From contig JAQXBF010000008.1 of the NCBI GenBank assembly GCA_029252555.1, positions 1 through 64,000 of the forward strand: a stretch of 64,000 nucleotides of DNA. Reading direction: 5' to 3'. The stretch is from Porticoccaceae bacterium. GTDB lineage: Bacteria > Pseudomonadota > Gammaproteobacteria > Pseudomonadales > Porticoccaceae. A program made the translations under genes and the position numbers. Positions 7,918-18,325 of this stretch are shown piece after piece. How positions within the stretch are numbered: the stretch's first letter is position 1; every line of letters begins with the position of its first letter. The notes below the pieces were generated by a model. It was given only the letters and a program-made list of their open reading frames with translations. It did no database searches and was not told where the DNA came from.

Positions 7918-9093
7918 ATGTATACTCAGCTCAGTGACGAGCAACAATTTATCCAACAAACTGCCCAGCGTTTTGCTACCGATGAGCTACTGCCCTTTGC
8001 ACATCTATTGGATAAGGAGCAATTGGATCAAGGGCAATCGAACCCAGAACAGGGCAGAGCCAAGCTGCTAGAAAATCTGAGCAAGCTCGCCGATCTGGGT
8101 TTTATGGGTTTAGATATCTCTTCTGAATATGGCGGCACCGAAGCCTTCAGTGTGGCGCTGACAGAATTAGGCCGGGGCTGCGCCTCAACAGCAGTGCCTG
8201 TATCAGTCACCAATATGGTCGCCGAGGTTATTAAGGCCTGTGGCACCGAATCCCAAAGACAAAACTGCCTGCCCAAACTCTGCTCTGGTGATTTTGCTGT
8301 GGGCGGACTTTGCTTAACGGAATCAACTGCAGGCTCCGACCCCTCAGGTATGCGCTGCCGAGCGGTTAAACAGGGCGAAAATTGGCTGCTCAATGGCAGC
8401 AAGCTGTATATCACCAGTGCCGAATATGCCGGGCTATTTGTCGTCTGGGCCCTCACTGACCCTGAGGCACCCAAAGGCAAAGGGATTAGCTGTTTTTTGG
8501 TGCCAGCAGATACACCGGGGCTATCCATAGGCAAGGCAGAACAAAAGATGGGCCAGCGCGGCTCATCTACCAATGAGGTGTTATTTGAAGACTGCTGTAT
8601 ACCAGCCGATGCTATATTGGGCACTGAGAATCAAGGCTTTAAAATAGCCGTTAGTCAGCTGGCCGGCGGGCGTATAGGGGTGGGCTCATTTGCCCTTGGC
8701 ATTGGCCTGGCTGCAATGGACTTTGCCCGCGAGTATATTGTCTAGCGCCAGCAATTTGGGCAGTCTCTGTCCAACTTTCAGGGCCTGCAATGGATACTGG
8801 CAGACCGTTACACAGAGCTTGAAGCAGCGCGGTTATTATTGATGCAGGCCGCCAGCAAAAAAGAGTTAGGGTTGCCCTATGGAAAAGAAGCTTCAATGGC
8901 TAAGGTATTTGCCAGCGAAAAAGCCAATACTGCCTGCTACAGTGCACTTCAGATGTTAGGGGGTAATGGTTATAGTGCAGAGTATCCAGTAGAGCGCTGG
9001 TCTAGAGATGCTCGTATCACAAGTATTTATGAGGGCACCAGTGAAATTCAACGAATTATAATTGCCCGTGAATTATTAATGGAAATTGTTTAG
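7918..9093 (+). pseudogene. Acyl-CoA dehydrogenase interrupted by an in-frame amber codon
   Basis: The reading frame from ATG 7918 (AAGGAG seven bases upstream) to TAG 9093 would give a normal 391-residue acyl-CoA dehydrogenase. It is cut by TAG at 8743-8745, where relatives have Gln (REYIV-stop-RQQFG). The frame is otherwise intact on both sides. The first part has the FAD/substrate motifs LCLTESTAGSDPSG and KLYITSAEYA. The second has [18 protein letters not shown] and the catalytic Glu in YEGTSEIQR. The 5' piece alone would lack the catalytic base. It is followed by a short-chain dehydrogenase gene, suggesting branched-chain acyl-CoA oxidation. A sequencing error or recent nonsense mutation is equally possible. 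Confidence 0.88.
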
Positions 9094-9102
9094 GAATTAG
9101 CG

Positions 9103-9876
9103 ATGAATCTAACCAATAAAGTAGCAGTTGTCACAGGCGGTGCCTCAGGCCTTGGCCGTGCCGCCGCACAAGAATTATCCGATCGCGGTGCCACCCTGGT
9201 TATTATTGATATGAATGCCGAAGCAAGCGCCAAAGCAGTGGAGGAGTTGGGTGCCGATAACACCCACTTTATCTCATTGGATGTGTCCAATGGCCCAGAT
9301 GTTGAGGCCGCCTTCGATAAAATTACCGCTGATCTGGGGCGAGTGGATGTCTGTGTTAACTGCGCCGGCATTGGTGTCGCCATAAAAACCATTGACCGCG
9401 AAGGCAACCCTCACAACCTCGACCATTATCGCAAAGTGATCGAAGTGAATCTGATTGGCACCTTCAATATCTCCCGCTGTGCCGCTGCTGCCATGGCGCG
9501 CAATGAGCCAGATGAAAAAGCCGAGCGCGGTGTGATTGTTCACACAGCGTCTATCGCAGCCTTTGATGGCCAGATGGGCCAAGTGGCTTACTCAGCGACC
9601 AAAGGTGGCATTGTGGGTATGACCTTGCCCATGGCTCGCGACCTAGCTGCCATCGGCATTCGCGTCAACACCATCGCCCCCGGCGTAATGGCTACCCCGC
9701 TGATGCTGGGTGCCCCGCAGCAGGTGCAAGACGGTATTGTCTCTGGAATCCCTTTCCCCAAACGTTTGGGAGAGCCCTCAGAGTTTGGTCAGCTAGTGGT
9801 CCATATTGCCGAGAACAGCTACCTGAACGGTGAGACCATCCGCCTCGATGGCGCGGTGCGCATGCAGCCTCGCTAG
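9103..9876 (+). CDS. SDR-family 3-hydroxyacyl-CoA dehydrogenase (HSD17B10-like)
   Basis: 257-residue short-chain dehydrogenase with the NAD-binding motif TGGASGLG (12-19), NCAGIG, catalytic Ser in HTASIAAFDGQ and the YSATK Tyr/Lys pair. The N-terminal NAD-specific Asp (IIDMNAE) and the ending LDGAVRMQPR are typical of type-2 3-hydroxyacyl-CoA dehydrogenases. These act on 2-methyl-3-hydroxybutyryl-CoA in isoleucine breakdown and on other short-chain hydroxyacyl-CoAs. It lies nine bases after the acyl-CoA dehydrogenase frame. Its product pathway yields propionyl-CoA, which the block at 14-21 kb consumes. Exact substrate is inferred. Confidence 0.87.
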   Translation: MNLTNKVAVVTGGASGLGRAAAQELSDRGATLVIIDMNAEASAKAVEELGADNTHFISLDVSNGPDVEAAFDKITADLGRVDVCVNCAGIGVAIKTIDREGNPHNLDHYRKVIEVNLIGTFNISRCAAAAMARNEPDEKAERGVIVHTASIAAFDGQMGQVAYSATKGGIVGMTLPMARDLAAIGIRVNTIAPGVMATPLMLGAPQQVQDGIVSGIPFPKRLGEPSEFGQLVVHIAENSYLNGETIRLDGAVRMQPR

Positions 9877-10388
9877 TGATTATTCGCAAGGCCGAACAAA
9901 CCGACTTCGATGCTATCTGGCCAATTTTTCACCAGATAGCCTCAGCCGGGGATACCTATGCCTACAGCCCGGATATCACCCAGCAAGAAGCCCAACGCGT
10001 CTGGATGGATTTGCCCACAGCGACCTATGTGGCTGAGCAAGATGGCCAGGTTCTGGGCACCTATTACATCAAAACCAATCAGGCTGGCCCCGGCGCCCAT
10101 GTGTGCAACTGCGGCTATATGGTAGCGGCGGATGCCCGTGGTATAGGGTTGGCCACAGCAATGTGTGAGCATTCCCAGCAGGTAGCGGTTGAGCTTGGTT
10201 ACAAAGCCATGCAGTTTAATTTTGTGGCAGTGACTAATGTGGGTGCGGTGCGGCTGTGGGAGAAGTTGGGTTTTGAGACTGTTGGGTGTTTGTCAATGGC
10301 GTTTAATCATCCGGCTGAGGGGAATGTGGATGCGTTGGTGATGTATAAATGGCTGGCTGATAGAGATTCTTCGCTGCACTCAGAATGA
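9876..10388 (+). CDS. GNAT family N-acetyltransferase
   Basis: 170 residues. The acetyl-CoA binding region is visible as VAADARGIGLATAMCEHS, followed by the conserved NVGAVRLWEKLGFETVG near the C-terminus. It starts with GTG at 9876, overlapping the stop of the preceding dehydrogenase by one base, so it is translationally coupled to it. The last residues (RDSSLHSE) and the stop codon are encoded by the beginning of an intergenic repeat (10363-10472), so the natural C-terminus may have been replaced. The substrate is unknown. Confidence 0.9.
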   Translation: MIIRKAEQTDFDAIWPIFHQIASAGDTYAYSPDITQQEAQRVWMDLPTATYVAEQDGQVLGTYYIKTNQAGPGAHVCNCGYMVAADARGIGLATAMCEHSQQVAVELGYKAMQFNFVAVTNVGAVRLWEKLGFETVGCLSMAFNHPAEGNVDALVMYKWLADRDSSLHSE

Positions 10389-10472
10389 CTCGGAGGATTT
10401 CACGGTGACATTAAAAAGTCATCCTGTACCCAAAACGCCTCGCGGGGCATGCTAAGCGCAGCGAGGTATCTC
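10363..10472. repeat. Dispersed palindromic intergenic repeat, full copy
   Basis: Left arm GAGATTCTTCGCTGCACTCA...ATGAC and inverted right arm GTCATCCTG...GCGCAGCGAGGTATCTC face each other, with end sequences matching on opposite strands. The element fills almost all the space between the convergent GNAT and mnmH genes and runs into the GNAT 3' end. Related copies are at 7483, 20314 and 23273. The structure resembles a REP/MITE-like element and could end transcription from both sides. Confidence 0.65.
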
Positions 10473-10473
10473 C

Positions 10474-11562
10474 CTAAGCCCCGCCCAACCATTCAATAAC
10501 CGCCTCTCGCGACCCTCTAAAAACCACCAAATCTTTCTTCTTTTCCAGCTGGTAACTGTACATAGGGTCGTAATACTCTTTCGTCAGCACCGCCAACCAA
10601 TGCCGATGGCTGGCAAAGTTATCCTGATGCTGAGTAGTAATAGCATTATCCATAGAGGCCAAAAGTACCTTAGTGCGCTGGCCACCTAAACGCTTCTGCA
10701 CCCGCAACAAACTCTCGCGCAAATAGCGGGCAAACTCCTCTTCTCCAGTGCCCCCAAAAAAAGCCATGGTTTTTAAATAGCGCTCCACCACATATTCCTG
10801 CCACAGCCGTTCTAGGCGCTCCTCAAAACCCATCTCAATTACCACAAAAGAACTCTCAGCCATGCGGTCGGCGAAATAATGGGGGATATGCCGAGCACCA
10901 ATATTGCGGCTCTCATCTTCCAGAACAATAGTCGATGCTGGCAACCTGTTCTCAACCTTCAGTAGATCAATGGCAATACGGTTTTCAAAATCAATCTGCG
11001 CTGGCTGCTCACCCAAAGGCCGACCAAAACTAGAGCCCTTGTGATTTGCAGCCCCCTCAAGATCAATAGCATTTGCCAACTGATCAATAATCTCGGTTTT
11101 GCCGGTGCCAGTCATGCCCGACAAAATGGTAAAGCGATTATGAGCGCAGTAACCCATTAGATATTGATACAGAAACTCCCGCAACGATTTATAGCCACCC
11201 TCAACCTTTGGGCATTCAATACCAGCCTCTGCCATCCATTGCTGGCTTAACTCAGAGCGCAAACCACCCCGCGCACAATAGAGGACAGCATTAGGGTTGG
11301 CCAACATAAAATCCTGCCAGGCTGTTACTCGCTGTTGTTTCACTTTACCACTGACTAAGATGTGGCCCAACTCAATGGCAGATTGCTGGCCATTATTTTT
11401 ATAGCGAACCCCCACTTGATGGCGCTCATCATCCACCATCAAAGGCAGATTCACCGAAGAGGGCAAAGCACCAGTCACAAACTCCACCGGCGCCCGCACA
11501 TCAATCAGCGGAATATCATCTAGCAGTAGCTGGCGATAATTATTGGTTTTAGGCAAGCTCAC
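10474..11562 (-). CDS. mnmH: tRNA 2-selenouridine synthase
   Basis: 362 residues, converting 2-thiouridine to 2-selenouridine at the tRNA wobble position through a geranylated intermediate, with selenophosphate as donor. It has an N-terminal rhodanese domain with active-site Cys96 ([11 protein letters not shown]) and a P-loop GMTGTGKT at about 149-156 in the C-terminal half. It overlaps the end of selD, which makes the selenophosphate, by four bases (ATGA). The pair is a self-contained selenium pathway for tRNA modification. Length and motifs are normal for MnmH (SelU/YbbB). Confidence 0.97.
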   Translation of the reverse strand: MSLPKTNNYRQLLLDDIPLIDVRAPVEFVTGALPSSVNLPLMVDDERHQVGVRYKNNGQQSAIELGHILVSGKVKQQRVTAWQDFMLANPNAVLYCARGGLRSELSQQWMAEAGIECPKVEGGYKSLREFLYQYLMGYCAHNRFTILSGMTGTGKTEIIDQLANAIDLEGAANHKGSSFGRPLGEQPAQIDFENRIAIDLLKVENRLPASTIVLEDESRNIGARHIPHYFADRMAESSFVVIEMGFEERLERLWQEYVVERYLKTMAFFGGTGEEEFARYLRESLLRVQKRLGGQRTKVLLASMDNAITTQHQDNFASHRHWLAVLTKEYYDPMYSYQLEKKKDLVVFRGSREAVIEWLGGA

Positions 11563-12605
11563 TCAACAACCTTTATTTGGGGCATTTGGTTGGTTGCGGC
11601 CAGCTCACCAATAGGCAGGTGATAACAGCCAGCTTGTTTGAGCAATTGGCTAACTTGATCAGCATCCGCAGGACCAACTGCCACCAACAGCCCGCCACTG
11701 GTTTGAGGGTCGCAGAGCAGCATTTGGCTCTGTGTATCTGTGCCCAAAATATACTGGCTAATGCTGTCCCAATTGCGAGTGCTGCCGCCGGGCACACAAC
11801 CCTGCTCAAGATAATCAATAACCGAGCTATCTAATAAGGGCACAGCGGCAAGATTAACTGATGCCTCTAAATCACTACCTTGACAAATTTCCAGCAAGTG
11901 CCCCAGCAAGCCAAAGCCGGTCACATCAGTCATAGCCGTGACGCCGTCAATCACAGCAAGCTTTGCACCGATGGTATTGAGCTTCATCATGCTCTCAACA
12001 GCCAAGCGGGAATGCTCAGCTTTTAACTTACCCTGCTTTTCAGCAGTGGTGAGAATGCCCACACCAATAGGTTTAGTGAGAAACAGCAGATTGCCCGCGT
12101 TGGCAGTGCTATTTTGTTTAAGGTTTGCAAGGTCTACACGACCAGTGACCGCCAGCCCAAAAATCGGCTCAAGTGAATCAATAGAATGCCCACCCGCCAG
12201 ATGAATCCCTGCCTCACCGCAGGCATGGCGGCCGCCATCGATCACCTTTTGCGCCACCTCAGCAGATAGTAGCTTGACCGGCCAGCCCAAAATAGCAATC
12301 GCCATCATCGGCGTGCCACCCATGGCATAGATATCACTAATGGCATTGGTTGCCGCAACACGTCCAAACTCAAAAGGGTCATCGACAATGGGCATAAAGA
12401 AATCTGTGGTGCTGATAACCCCAGTGCCATCGCCCAAGTCATAGACAGCGGCATCGTCTTTTGTGCTGTTGCCCACCAGCAGGCATGAATCTTCTGGCGC
12501 TATATAGTTAGTCTTTAAAAAAGTCTCCAATACACTGGGGGCAATTTTGCAGCCGCAACCGGCGCCGTGGCTGTACTGGGTGAGTCTGATTCTACTGTCG
12601 GGCAT
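11559..12605 (-). CDS. selD: Selenide, water dikinase (selenophosphate synthase)
   Basis: 348 residues, making selenophosphate from selenide and ATP. The N-terminal active-site segment [10 protein letters not shown] gives Cys17, Cys19 and Lys20, so this SelD uses cysteine rather than selenocysteine. The glycine-rich ATP-binding parts [14 protein letters not shown] and [13 protein letters not shown] and the C-terminal DPQTSGGLL are present. It is the first gene of a selD-mnmH operon with a four-base overlap. No selA, selB or selC lies in the window, so selenoprotein synthesis cannot be judged here. Confidence 0.98.
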   Translation of the reverse strand: MPDSRIRLTQYSHGAGCGCKIAPSVLETFLKTNYIAPEDSCLLVGNSTKDDAAVYDLGDGTGVISTTDFFMPIVDDPFEFGRVAATNAISDIYAMGGTPMMAIAILGWPVKLLSAEVAQKVIDGGRHACGEAGIHLAGGHSIDSLEPIFGLAVTGRVDLANLKQNSTANAGNLLFLTKPIGVGILTTAEKQGKLKAEHSRLAVESMMKLNTIGAKLAVIDGVTAMTDVTGFGLLGHLLEICQGSDLEASVNLAAVPLLDSSVIDYLEQGCVPGGSTRNWDSISQYILGTDTQSQMLLCDPQTSGGLLVAVGPADADQVSQLLKQAGCYHLPIGELAATNQMPQIKVVE

Positions 12606-12672
12606 AACATCCTGATTTGGTTGTTGTTTTATCCGCCTAGAGTACTTGTTTTTGAGGGGGAGGTCATAAAAA

Positions 12673-13168
12673 CTAAGAAGGAATATTTTCTGAATTTAGA
12701 TCCTCTATAAGATTTTCATTGAGGTCTCTGCATATTCTATCCATATCTGGGAATAATGAGGAATGGCTTATTCCGAGGATTTTTAATTCATTTCTTATTT
12801 TGGTTTTTAATGGTTTTTCCATTGGAATATTGGTAACGCGTATATTTCCCAAAGGCGGGTTAGGTGTTTCGGAATAAATAAAGCACCCTTGTTGGACAGC
12901 CACTCTCCCTGTTATGTGGGGAGGGCGGTAAGCAAAGTTAGGTTGACTACCGAATAAACTTTCATCAGCTATCTAGTCATGTGTCCGTTTGCCGTGGGCT
13001 AGAAAAAACTTACCAGTTTTTTCTACTGTGGGGTCCGAAGCAAAAAACCAAGCAAATAAGAGGGTTAGCTGTAAAATCTAGCAGGCGTGCAGCCAACCCG
13101 TGATGTTGCATCAAGCAGAGCCATTCAATATCGCTGCTTGGTAGATATTGGTTGCTAAAAAGACATAG
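12673..13168 (-). pseudogene. Decayed FRG-domain gene
   Basis: The track shows only a 76-residue ORF (12673-12903). Reading further on the minus strand reveals the rest of an FRG domain. One frame at about 13050-13168 encodes EWLCLMQHHGLAARLLDF, close to the family hallmark EWLxLxQHYGxPTRLLDWT. After a frameshift near the KNW-stop, a second frame gives TGKFFLAHGKRTHD, a stop, then a run reaching YRPPHITGRVAVQQGCFIY and the typical end GISHSSLFPDMDRI. The gene is broken by at least one frameshift and one internal stop, and no start is visible before the AraC gene. FRG proteins often occur in accessory or defence-related regions. The role of the original is unknown. Confidence 0.8.
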
Positions 13169-13206
13169 GATGTAGCTAGGTATCCTCAGTTCTCTTTTAC
13201 ATAAAG

Positions 13207-14217
13207 TTAACTATGCAATTCTCGCCTACAATACTCACTCGGCGTCAATCCAGTCCAATGCTTAAACGCCCGAGTAAACGACCTAGACTCCGTAAACCCC
13301 ACAATATCCGCCACCTGTTCCACACTTAATTTCTCATTCACCAATTTCTGAATCGCCACCTCCCTGCGCAAATTATCCTTAATTTTCTGATAACTAGTCG
13401 CACTCTCCTTAAGCCGTCGATGCAATGTCTGACTGCTAATCCCTAACTCTTTAGCTAACTGATGCATCGGCGCAAACACCAATCTATCCGGATGACGCTG
13501 CCCAATAATCCGCTCTATCTTTGCCTCTAATGTGCTATCCGACCCCGGAATAGTCATCACATCTGCGGGTGCATTCTGCACATAGGTTGCCAATTCTTGA
13601 TCCGAGCGCACCAGTGGTTTATCCATATACTGGGCATCAAAAATCAGCCGGTTGGCACTGCGATTAAACTGCAGTTGGCTGGGGAACATAATCTGTAGTT
13701 CGTCGCGGTGCTGTGGTGAGCTAAAGGTAAAGTGAGTCTCTTGCAGGCGGATGGGTTGGCCGATATACCAGCTTGGGAAGCGGTGCCAGATAACCAGCCA
13801 GAACTCGGCCATAAAGTGCTCTGGGTCTAGATGGGGTTGGGTCATTTGGAAGCTCAGAACGGCATTGCCTTGGGAGTGAGATAGCTTCATGGGGATATCG
13901 TTGCTAACCAGATTATAAAAACTCACGGCCTTGTCTAATAGCTCTCCCAATGTGCTGCAATGGCTGACCAGCTGGGCCATGGTCGCAAATAGGCCTACCT
14001 TGCAGTTGGTTTGGGTAAAGCCCATAAACTCATCATCGAGGGTTTCTTGCACGGTTTTAAATAGCCGCGCCACCTGATCTGTATGCACTCGCTGGCCAGT
14101 GATTTTAATCACTGCGGGGTTTATGCCTGCGTGTTCCAGAGCTTGCTGCTGGGGGTGGTTGTTTTCTCTCAACCCGTGCATACAGCTAATCACATGGTGG
14201 TTACAAATGGTGGCCAT
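13207..14217 (-). CDS. AraC family transcriptional regulator
   Basis: 336 residues. The N-terminal two thirds resemble the arabinose-binding type AraC domain found in OruR-like regulators (about 20-200). The C-terminal 100 residues hold two helix-turn-helix motifs, including QLAKELGISSQTLHRRLKE and VEQVADIVGFTESRSFTRAFKHWTGLTPSEYC. It is divergent from the methylmalonyl-CoA mutase operon with 197 bases between the starts, so it is the likely regulator of that operon and of itself. The intergenic space holds direct repeats and a palindrome that could be its sites. The effector is unknown; a propionate-pathway metabolite is a guess. Confidence 0.9.
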   Translation of the reverse strand: MATICNHHVISCMHGLRENNHPQQQALEHAGINPAVIKITGQRVHTDQVARLFKTVQETLDDEFMGFTQTNCKVGLFATMAQLVSHCSTLGELLDKAVSFYNLVSNDIPMKLSHSQGNAVLSFQMTQPHLDPEHFMAEFWLVIWHRFPSWYIGQPIRLQETHFTFSSPQHRDELQIMFPSQLQFNRSANRLIFDAQYMDKPLVRSDQELATYVQNAPADVMTIPGSDSTLEAKIERIIGQRHPDRLVFAPMHQLAKELGISSQTLHRRLKESATSYQKIKDNLRREVAIQKLVNEKLSVEQVADIVGFTESRSFTRAFKHWTGLTPSEYCRRELHS

Positions 14218-14241
14218 CGTCAGCCCCTAAAAGACATAATT

Positions 14242-14313
14242 TGTGAGTTTAAGGTCAATTTATACCATTAAAAGGCATTTAATTGGAAATTAAATGGCAA
14301 TAAATGTGAGTTT
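14242..14313. promoter_or_regulatory. Candidate AraC operator: direct repeats plus palindrome
   Basis: TGTGAGTTT occurs at 14242-14250 and again at 14305-14313, 63 bases apart (about six helical turns) and in the same orientation. The second copy touches the candidate -35 box of the mutase promoter, the position expected for a class II activator site. Between them is a perfect inverted repeat CATTTAATT-GGA-AATTAAATG (14276-14296). Binding is inferred from layout only. Confidence 0.5.
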
Positions 14314-14340
14314 GGCTGTTAGAAATAGACCTACTATAAG
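14312..14340 (+). promoter_or_regulatory. Candidate sigma70 promoter of the propionate operon
   Basis: TTGGCT (14312-14317), a 17-base spacer and TATAAG (14335-14340) lie about 75 bases upstream of the mutase ATG. The -10 matches five of six consensus bases and the -35 four of six. Confidence 0.5.
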
Positions 14341-14414
14341 TATCAGTAGTGCTGCATAGTGCCGTCCAACGTGCATTCTAGAGTGCACCCATTGAATATT
14401 ACGCCGGAGTTAAG

Positions 14415-16547
14415 ATGGCAGTTAACAAGAAAGTTGCTGATTGGGAAAAGCTGGCAACCAAAGAGCGCAAAGGTGCATCGCCAGAAGATTTACTGTGGCA
14501 AACCCCTGAGGGTATTGAGGTGAAGCCGCTGTATACCGCGGAGGATACTGCTGGGCTGGAGCATATGGATAGCCTGCCGGGTTTTGCGCCGTTTAAACGT
14601 GGCCCCAAGGCAACCATGTATACCGGTCGCCCCTGGACGGTGCGCCAGTATGCAGGCTTTTCTACTGCGGAAGAATCCAATGCGTTTTATCGCAAAAATC
14701 TGGCAGCGGGCCAGCAGGGTCTGTCGGTGGCTTTTGATCTGCCCACTCACCGTGGCTATGACTCCGATCACCCGCGTGTGGTGGGCGATGTGGGCAAGGC
14801 CGGTGTGGCGATTGATTCTGTGGAGGATATGAAGATTTTATTTGATGGTATTCCATTGGATAAGGTCTCGGTCTCTATGACTATGAACGGTGCGGTGCTG
14901 CCGGTGATGGCCAGCTATATTGTCGCGGCGGAAGAGCAGGGTGTTGGCCCTGAGCAGCTTGCGGGCACATTACAAAACGATATTTTGAAAGAGTTTATGG
15001 TGCGCAACACCTATATCTACCCACCGGCACCTTCGATGCGCGTGGTGTCAGATATTATTGGTTACACCGCCAACTATATGCCCAAGTTCAACTCCATTTC
15101 TATCAGCGGCTACCATATGCAGGAAGCCGGTGCCACCAATGTGCAGGAGTTGGCTTACACCATTGCCGATGGTATTGAGTATGTGCGCACGGCGATTGAT
15201 AGCGGTATGGATGTGGACAAGTTTGCTCCGCGGCTGTCGTTCTTTTTTGCCATTGGCATGAACTTCTTTATGGAGATTGCCAAGTTGCGTGCGGCGCGGA
15301 TTTTATGGGCCACGTTAATGGAGGAGAAGTTTGCGCCAAAAGATGATCGCTCGCTGGTGTTGCGTACCCATTGCCAGACCTCTGGTGTGAGCCTGACCAG
15401 CAAAGACCCCTATAACAATGTAATGCGCACCACCATCGAAGCTATGTCTGCGGTATTGGGTGGCACTCAGTCATTGCATACCAATTCTTTTGATGAAGCC
15501 CTGGCACTGCCCACAGAATTCTCCGCGCGAATAGCCCGCAATACTCAGCTGGTGATTCAGGAGGAGACGGGTATTACCAATGTGGTGGATCCACTGGCCG
15601 GTTCTTATTATGTGGAGTCTTTGACTGACGAGTTAGTTAAAGCGGCCCGCGAGATTATTGATGAAGTCGAAGAGCTGGGCGGTATGACCAAGGCGGTGGA
15701 AACCGGCATGCCCAAGCTGCGCATTGAAGAGGCAGCGGCCTTGCGCCAGGCGCGAATTGATCGCGGTGAAGAGGTGATTGTTGGGGTTAATAAATACCAG
15801 CTTGAGGTCGAACCTGAGATTGATGTGCTGGATATTGATAACAGTGCGGTGCGTGAATCTCAAGTAGCGCGTTTGCAGCAGGTGCGTAGCGCCCGTGATT
15901 CTGATGCCTGTCAGCAGGCGCTTGATACGCTAACCGAAGCGGCTAAAACCGCTGAAGGTAATTTATTGGCACTGGCGGTAGATGCTGCCCGCGCCCGTGC
16001 AACCGTGGGTGAGATTTCGGATGCGCTGGAATCTGAATGGGGCCGCCATAAGGCGATCCAGCGATCGATTAGTGGTGTCTATAGTTCTGCCTATCAAGAT
16101 GATGAGGGTTTTATGAGTATTAAAAATAAGGTTGAAGCCTTTGCGGATAACCATGGTCGTCGTCCGCGACTGCTGGTGGTGAAAATGGGTCAGGATGGCC
16201 ATGACCGCGGTGCCAAGGTGATTGCCACGGCTTTTGCGGATCTGGGTTTTGATGTGGATGTGGGGCCTATGTTTCAAACGCCGGAAGAGGCGGCCCAGCA
16301 AGCCATTGAAAACGACGTGCATATTATTGGTGTTTCTTCGCAGGCGGCGGGGCATAAAACATTGGTGCCGCAGTTAATTGCTAGCCTTAAAGAGCTGGGT
16401 GCTGAGGATATTATTGTGATTTGTGGTGGTGTGATTCCGCCTAAAGATTATGATCAGCTTAGGGCTGATGGGGTGGCGGCTATTTTTGGGCCTGGCACCA
16501 ATATTCCCGAGGCGGCTGAGGCCGTGCTTGAGCTGGTAAAGGAATAA
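14415..16547 (+). CDS. scpA: Methylmalonyl-CoA mutase (homodimeric type)
   Basis: 710 residues, the size of the single-gene homodimeric enzyme. It interconverts (R)-methylmalonyl-CoA and succinyl-CoA using adenosylcobalamin. The substrate barrel fills about residues 20-550, with [19 protein letters not shown] and [16 protein letters not shown] near the N-terminus and [19 protein letters not shown] in the middle. The C-terminal B12 domain has the cobalt-ligand motif GQDGHDRG at about 592-599. A GGAG site precedes the ATG at 14415. pccB follows two bases after the stop, so this is the first gene of a propionyl-CoA to succinyl-CoA operon. No epimerase gene is seen in the window. Confidence 0.98.
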   Translation: MAVNKKVADWEKLATKERKGASPEDLLWQTPEGIEVKPLYTAEDTAGLEHMDSLPGFAPFKRGPKATMYTGRPWTVRQYAGFSTAEESNAFYRKNLAAGQQGLSVAFDLPTHRGYDSDHPRVVGDVGKAGVAIDSVEDMKILFDGIPLDKVSVSMTMNGAVLPVMASYIVAAEEQGVGPEQLAGTLQNDILKEFMVRNTYIYPPAPSMRVVSDIIGYTANYMPKFNSISISGYHMQEAGATNVQELAYTIADGIEYVRTAIDSGMDVDKFAPRLSFFFAIGMNFFMEIAKLRAARILWATLMEEKFAPKDDRSLVLRTHCQTSGVSLTSKDPYNNVMRTTIEAMSAVLGGTQSLHTNSFDEALALPTEFSARIARNTQLVIQEETGITNVVDPLAGSYYVESLTDELVKAAREIIDEVEELGGMTKAVETGMPKLRIEEAAALRQARIDRGEEVIVGVNKYQLEVEPEIDVLDIDNSAVRESQVARLQQVRSARDSDACQQALDTLTEAAKTAEGNLLALAVDAARARATVGEISDALESEWGRHKAIQRSISGVYSSAYQDDEGFMSIKNKVEAFADNHGRRPRLLVVKMGQDGHDRGAKVIATAFADLGFDVDVGPMFQTPEEAAQQAIENDVHIIGVSSQAAGHKTLVPQLIASLKELGAEDIIVICGGVIPPKDYDQLRADGVAAIFGPGTNIPEAAEAVLELVKE

Positions 16548-16549
16548 TC

Positions 16550-18082
16550 ATGAAAGAAATACTAGAGCAATTGGAAGAGAAACGCAGCCGCGCCAGACTG
16601 GGTGGCGGGCAAAAACGTATTGATGCCCAGCATGCCAAAGGCAAGCTCACAGCACGAGAGCGTCTTGACCTTCTTCTAGACGAAGGCAGCTTTGAAGAAT
16701 GGGATATGTTTGTTGAACACCGCTGCACTGACTTCGATATGGATCAGCAACATGTACCGGGCGATGGCGTGGTGATTGGCTACGGCACCATTAACGGCCG
16801 TTTAGTCTTTGTATTTAGCCAAGACTTTACCGTTTTTGGTGGTGCACTTTCTGAAGCCCATGCGGAAAAAATCTGCAAGCTAATGGATCAAGCCATGAAA
16901 GTTGGCGCGCCAGTGATTGGCCTTAACGATTCCGGTGGTGCCCGTATTCAGGAGGGTGTTGCTTCGCTGGGTGGCTATGCCGAGGTGTTTCAGCGCAATG
17001 TAATGGCGTCGGGGGTGATCCCACAAATCAGCATGGTGATGGGCCCTTGCGCTGGCGGGGCAGTGTATTCCCCGGCTATTACTGATTTTATTTTTATGGT
17101 TCAAGACAGCAGCTATATGTTTGTCACTGGCCCGGATGTAGTTAAAACCGTGACCCATGAAACGGTGACGGCTGAAGAGTTGGGCGGTGCCAATACTCAT
17201 TCCAGCAAATCTGGTGTAGCGGATCTGGCCTTTGATAATGATGTGGATGCGCTGCATAAGTTGCGCCGCTTTATAAATTATCTACCGGCCAATAATCGTG
17301 AGAAGCCACCGGTCTGGCCAACGGCGGATGAGGCTGATCGGGTTGAGATGTCGCTGGATACGCTGGTGCCCAGTGATCCGAACAAGCCTTACGATATGAA
17401 AGAGTTAATTCTAAAAGTGGCCGATGAAGGCGAGTTTTTTGAGCTCCAGGTCAGCTATGCAAAAAATATTATTACCGGCTTTATTCGTATTGAAGGGTCA
17501 ACCGTCGGCGTGGTGGCTAACCAGCCAATGGTCATGGCTGGCTGTCTGGATATTGATGCTTCACGCAAGGCGGCGCGATTTATCCGTTTCTGCGATGCTT
17601 TTAATATTCCGGTGTTAACGCTGGTGGATGTACCCGGTTTTATGCCCGGCACCAGTCAGGAATATGGCGGCATTATCAAGCATGGTGCCAAGCTGTTGTA
17701 TGCCTATGCTGAGTGCACAGTGCCCAAGGTAACTTTGATTACCCGCAAGGCTTATGGCGGCGCCTATGATGTAATGGCATCTAAGCATTTGCGCGGTGAT
17801 GTCAATTTGGCCTGGCCCACAGCAGAGATTGCGGTGATGGGGCCCAAGGGTGCGGTGGAGATTATTTTCCGTAAAGATATTGGTGATCAGGACAAGATTG
17901 ATGTGCGCACTGAAGAGTATCGCCAGAAGTTTGCCAACCCGTTTATTGCTGGCAAGCGCGGCTATATAGACGATGTGATTATGCCCCATAGTACGCGCAA
18001 GCGGGTGGCGCGGTCTCTGGCTATGCTGAAAAACAAAAGCATAGAAAATCCCTGGCGCAAGCATGGGAATATTCCGCTGTAG
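16550..18082 (+). CDS. pccB: Propionyl-CoA carboxylase beta chain (carboxyltransferase)
   Basis: 510 residues. The carboxyltransferase moves the carboxyl group from biotin to propionyl-CoA. Visible motifs are [20 protein letters not shown] at the start, [22 protein letters not shown], the oxyanion region [12 protein letters not shown] and, in the second half, [19 protein letters not shown] and [12 protein letters not shown]. It directly follows the mutase (two-base gap) and belongs with pccA downstream. Substrate preference for propionyl-CoA rests on the mutase/MeaB context; other acyl-CoA carboxylases share these motifs. Confidence 0.95.
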   Translation: MKEILEQLEEKRSRARLGGGQKRIDAQHAKGKLTARERLDLLLDEGSFEEWDMFVEHRCTDFDMDQQHVPGDGVVIGYGTINGRLVFVFSQDFTVFGGALSEAHAEKICKLMDQAMKVGAPVIGLNDSGGARIQEGVASLGGYAEVFQRNVMASGVIPQISMVMGPCAGGAVYSPAITDFIFMVQDSSYMFVTGPDVVKTVTHETVTAEELGGANTHSSKSGVADLAFDNDVDALHKLRRFINYLPANNREKPPVWPTADEADRVEMSLDTLVPSDPNKPYDMKELILKVADEGEFFELQVSYAKNIITGFIRIEGSTVGVVANQPMVMAGCLDIDASRKAARFIRFCDAFNIPVLTLVDVPGFMPGTSQEYGGIIKHGAKLLYAYAECTVPKVTLITRKAYGGAYDVMASKHLRGDVNLAWPTAEIAVMGPKGAVEIIFRKDIGDQDKIDVRTEEYRQKFANPFIAGKRGYIDDVIMPHSTRKRVARSLAMLKNKSIENPWRKHGNIPL

Positions 18083-18325
18083 ATATGTATTTTGTCATCT
18101 TCAAGCTCTTCTAAGGTCACCCTGAAGTTCTTCCACGGTCATCCTGAGGAGCCGCGACAGCATCTCTGCTGTCGACGGTCACAGCGGTTAGCCAGCAACC
18201 TAAGTATTCAGGATTGGGCACATTTCGTCAGGCTTATAAAAAAAGAAACTGTGTGATGGATGGGTGATTTTTATTTGGGAATAAGCAAAAACTGATGCGA
18301 ATAAAGTTTTAAGGGTGAAGGATTT
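18083..18325 (+). other. pccB-pccA intergenic region with an 8-bp hairpin
   Basis: This 242-base spacer breaks up an otherwise tight operon. At 18155-18174 it has the perfect hairpin CGACAGCA-TCTC-TGCTGTCG without a following T-run, and around it GGTCA(T/C)CCTGA motifs occur twice (about 18115 and 18138), like the arms of the dispersed repeats elsewhere. No ORF of note is present. It may hold a degenerate repeat copy and possibly a second promoter for pccA. Confidence 0.45.

Noticed and set aside
8743-8745. Stop codon recoding to selenocysteine or a programmed readthrough in the acyl-CoA dehydrogenase, given selD nearby
   Set aside because: The codon is TAG, not TGA, the aligned residue in relatives is Gln, and selD here serves tRNA selenation with mnmH.
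18155-18174. Intrinsic terminator between pccB and pccA
   Set aside because: The 8-bp hairpin has no T-run after it on either strand.
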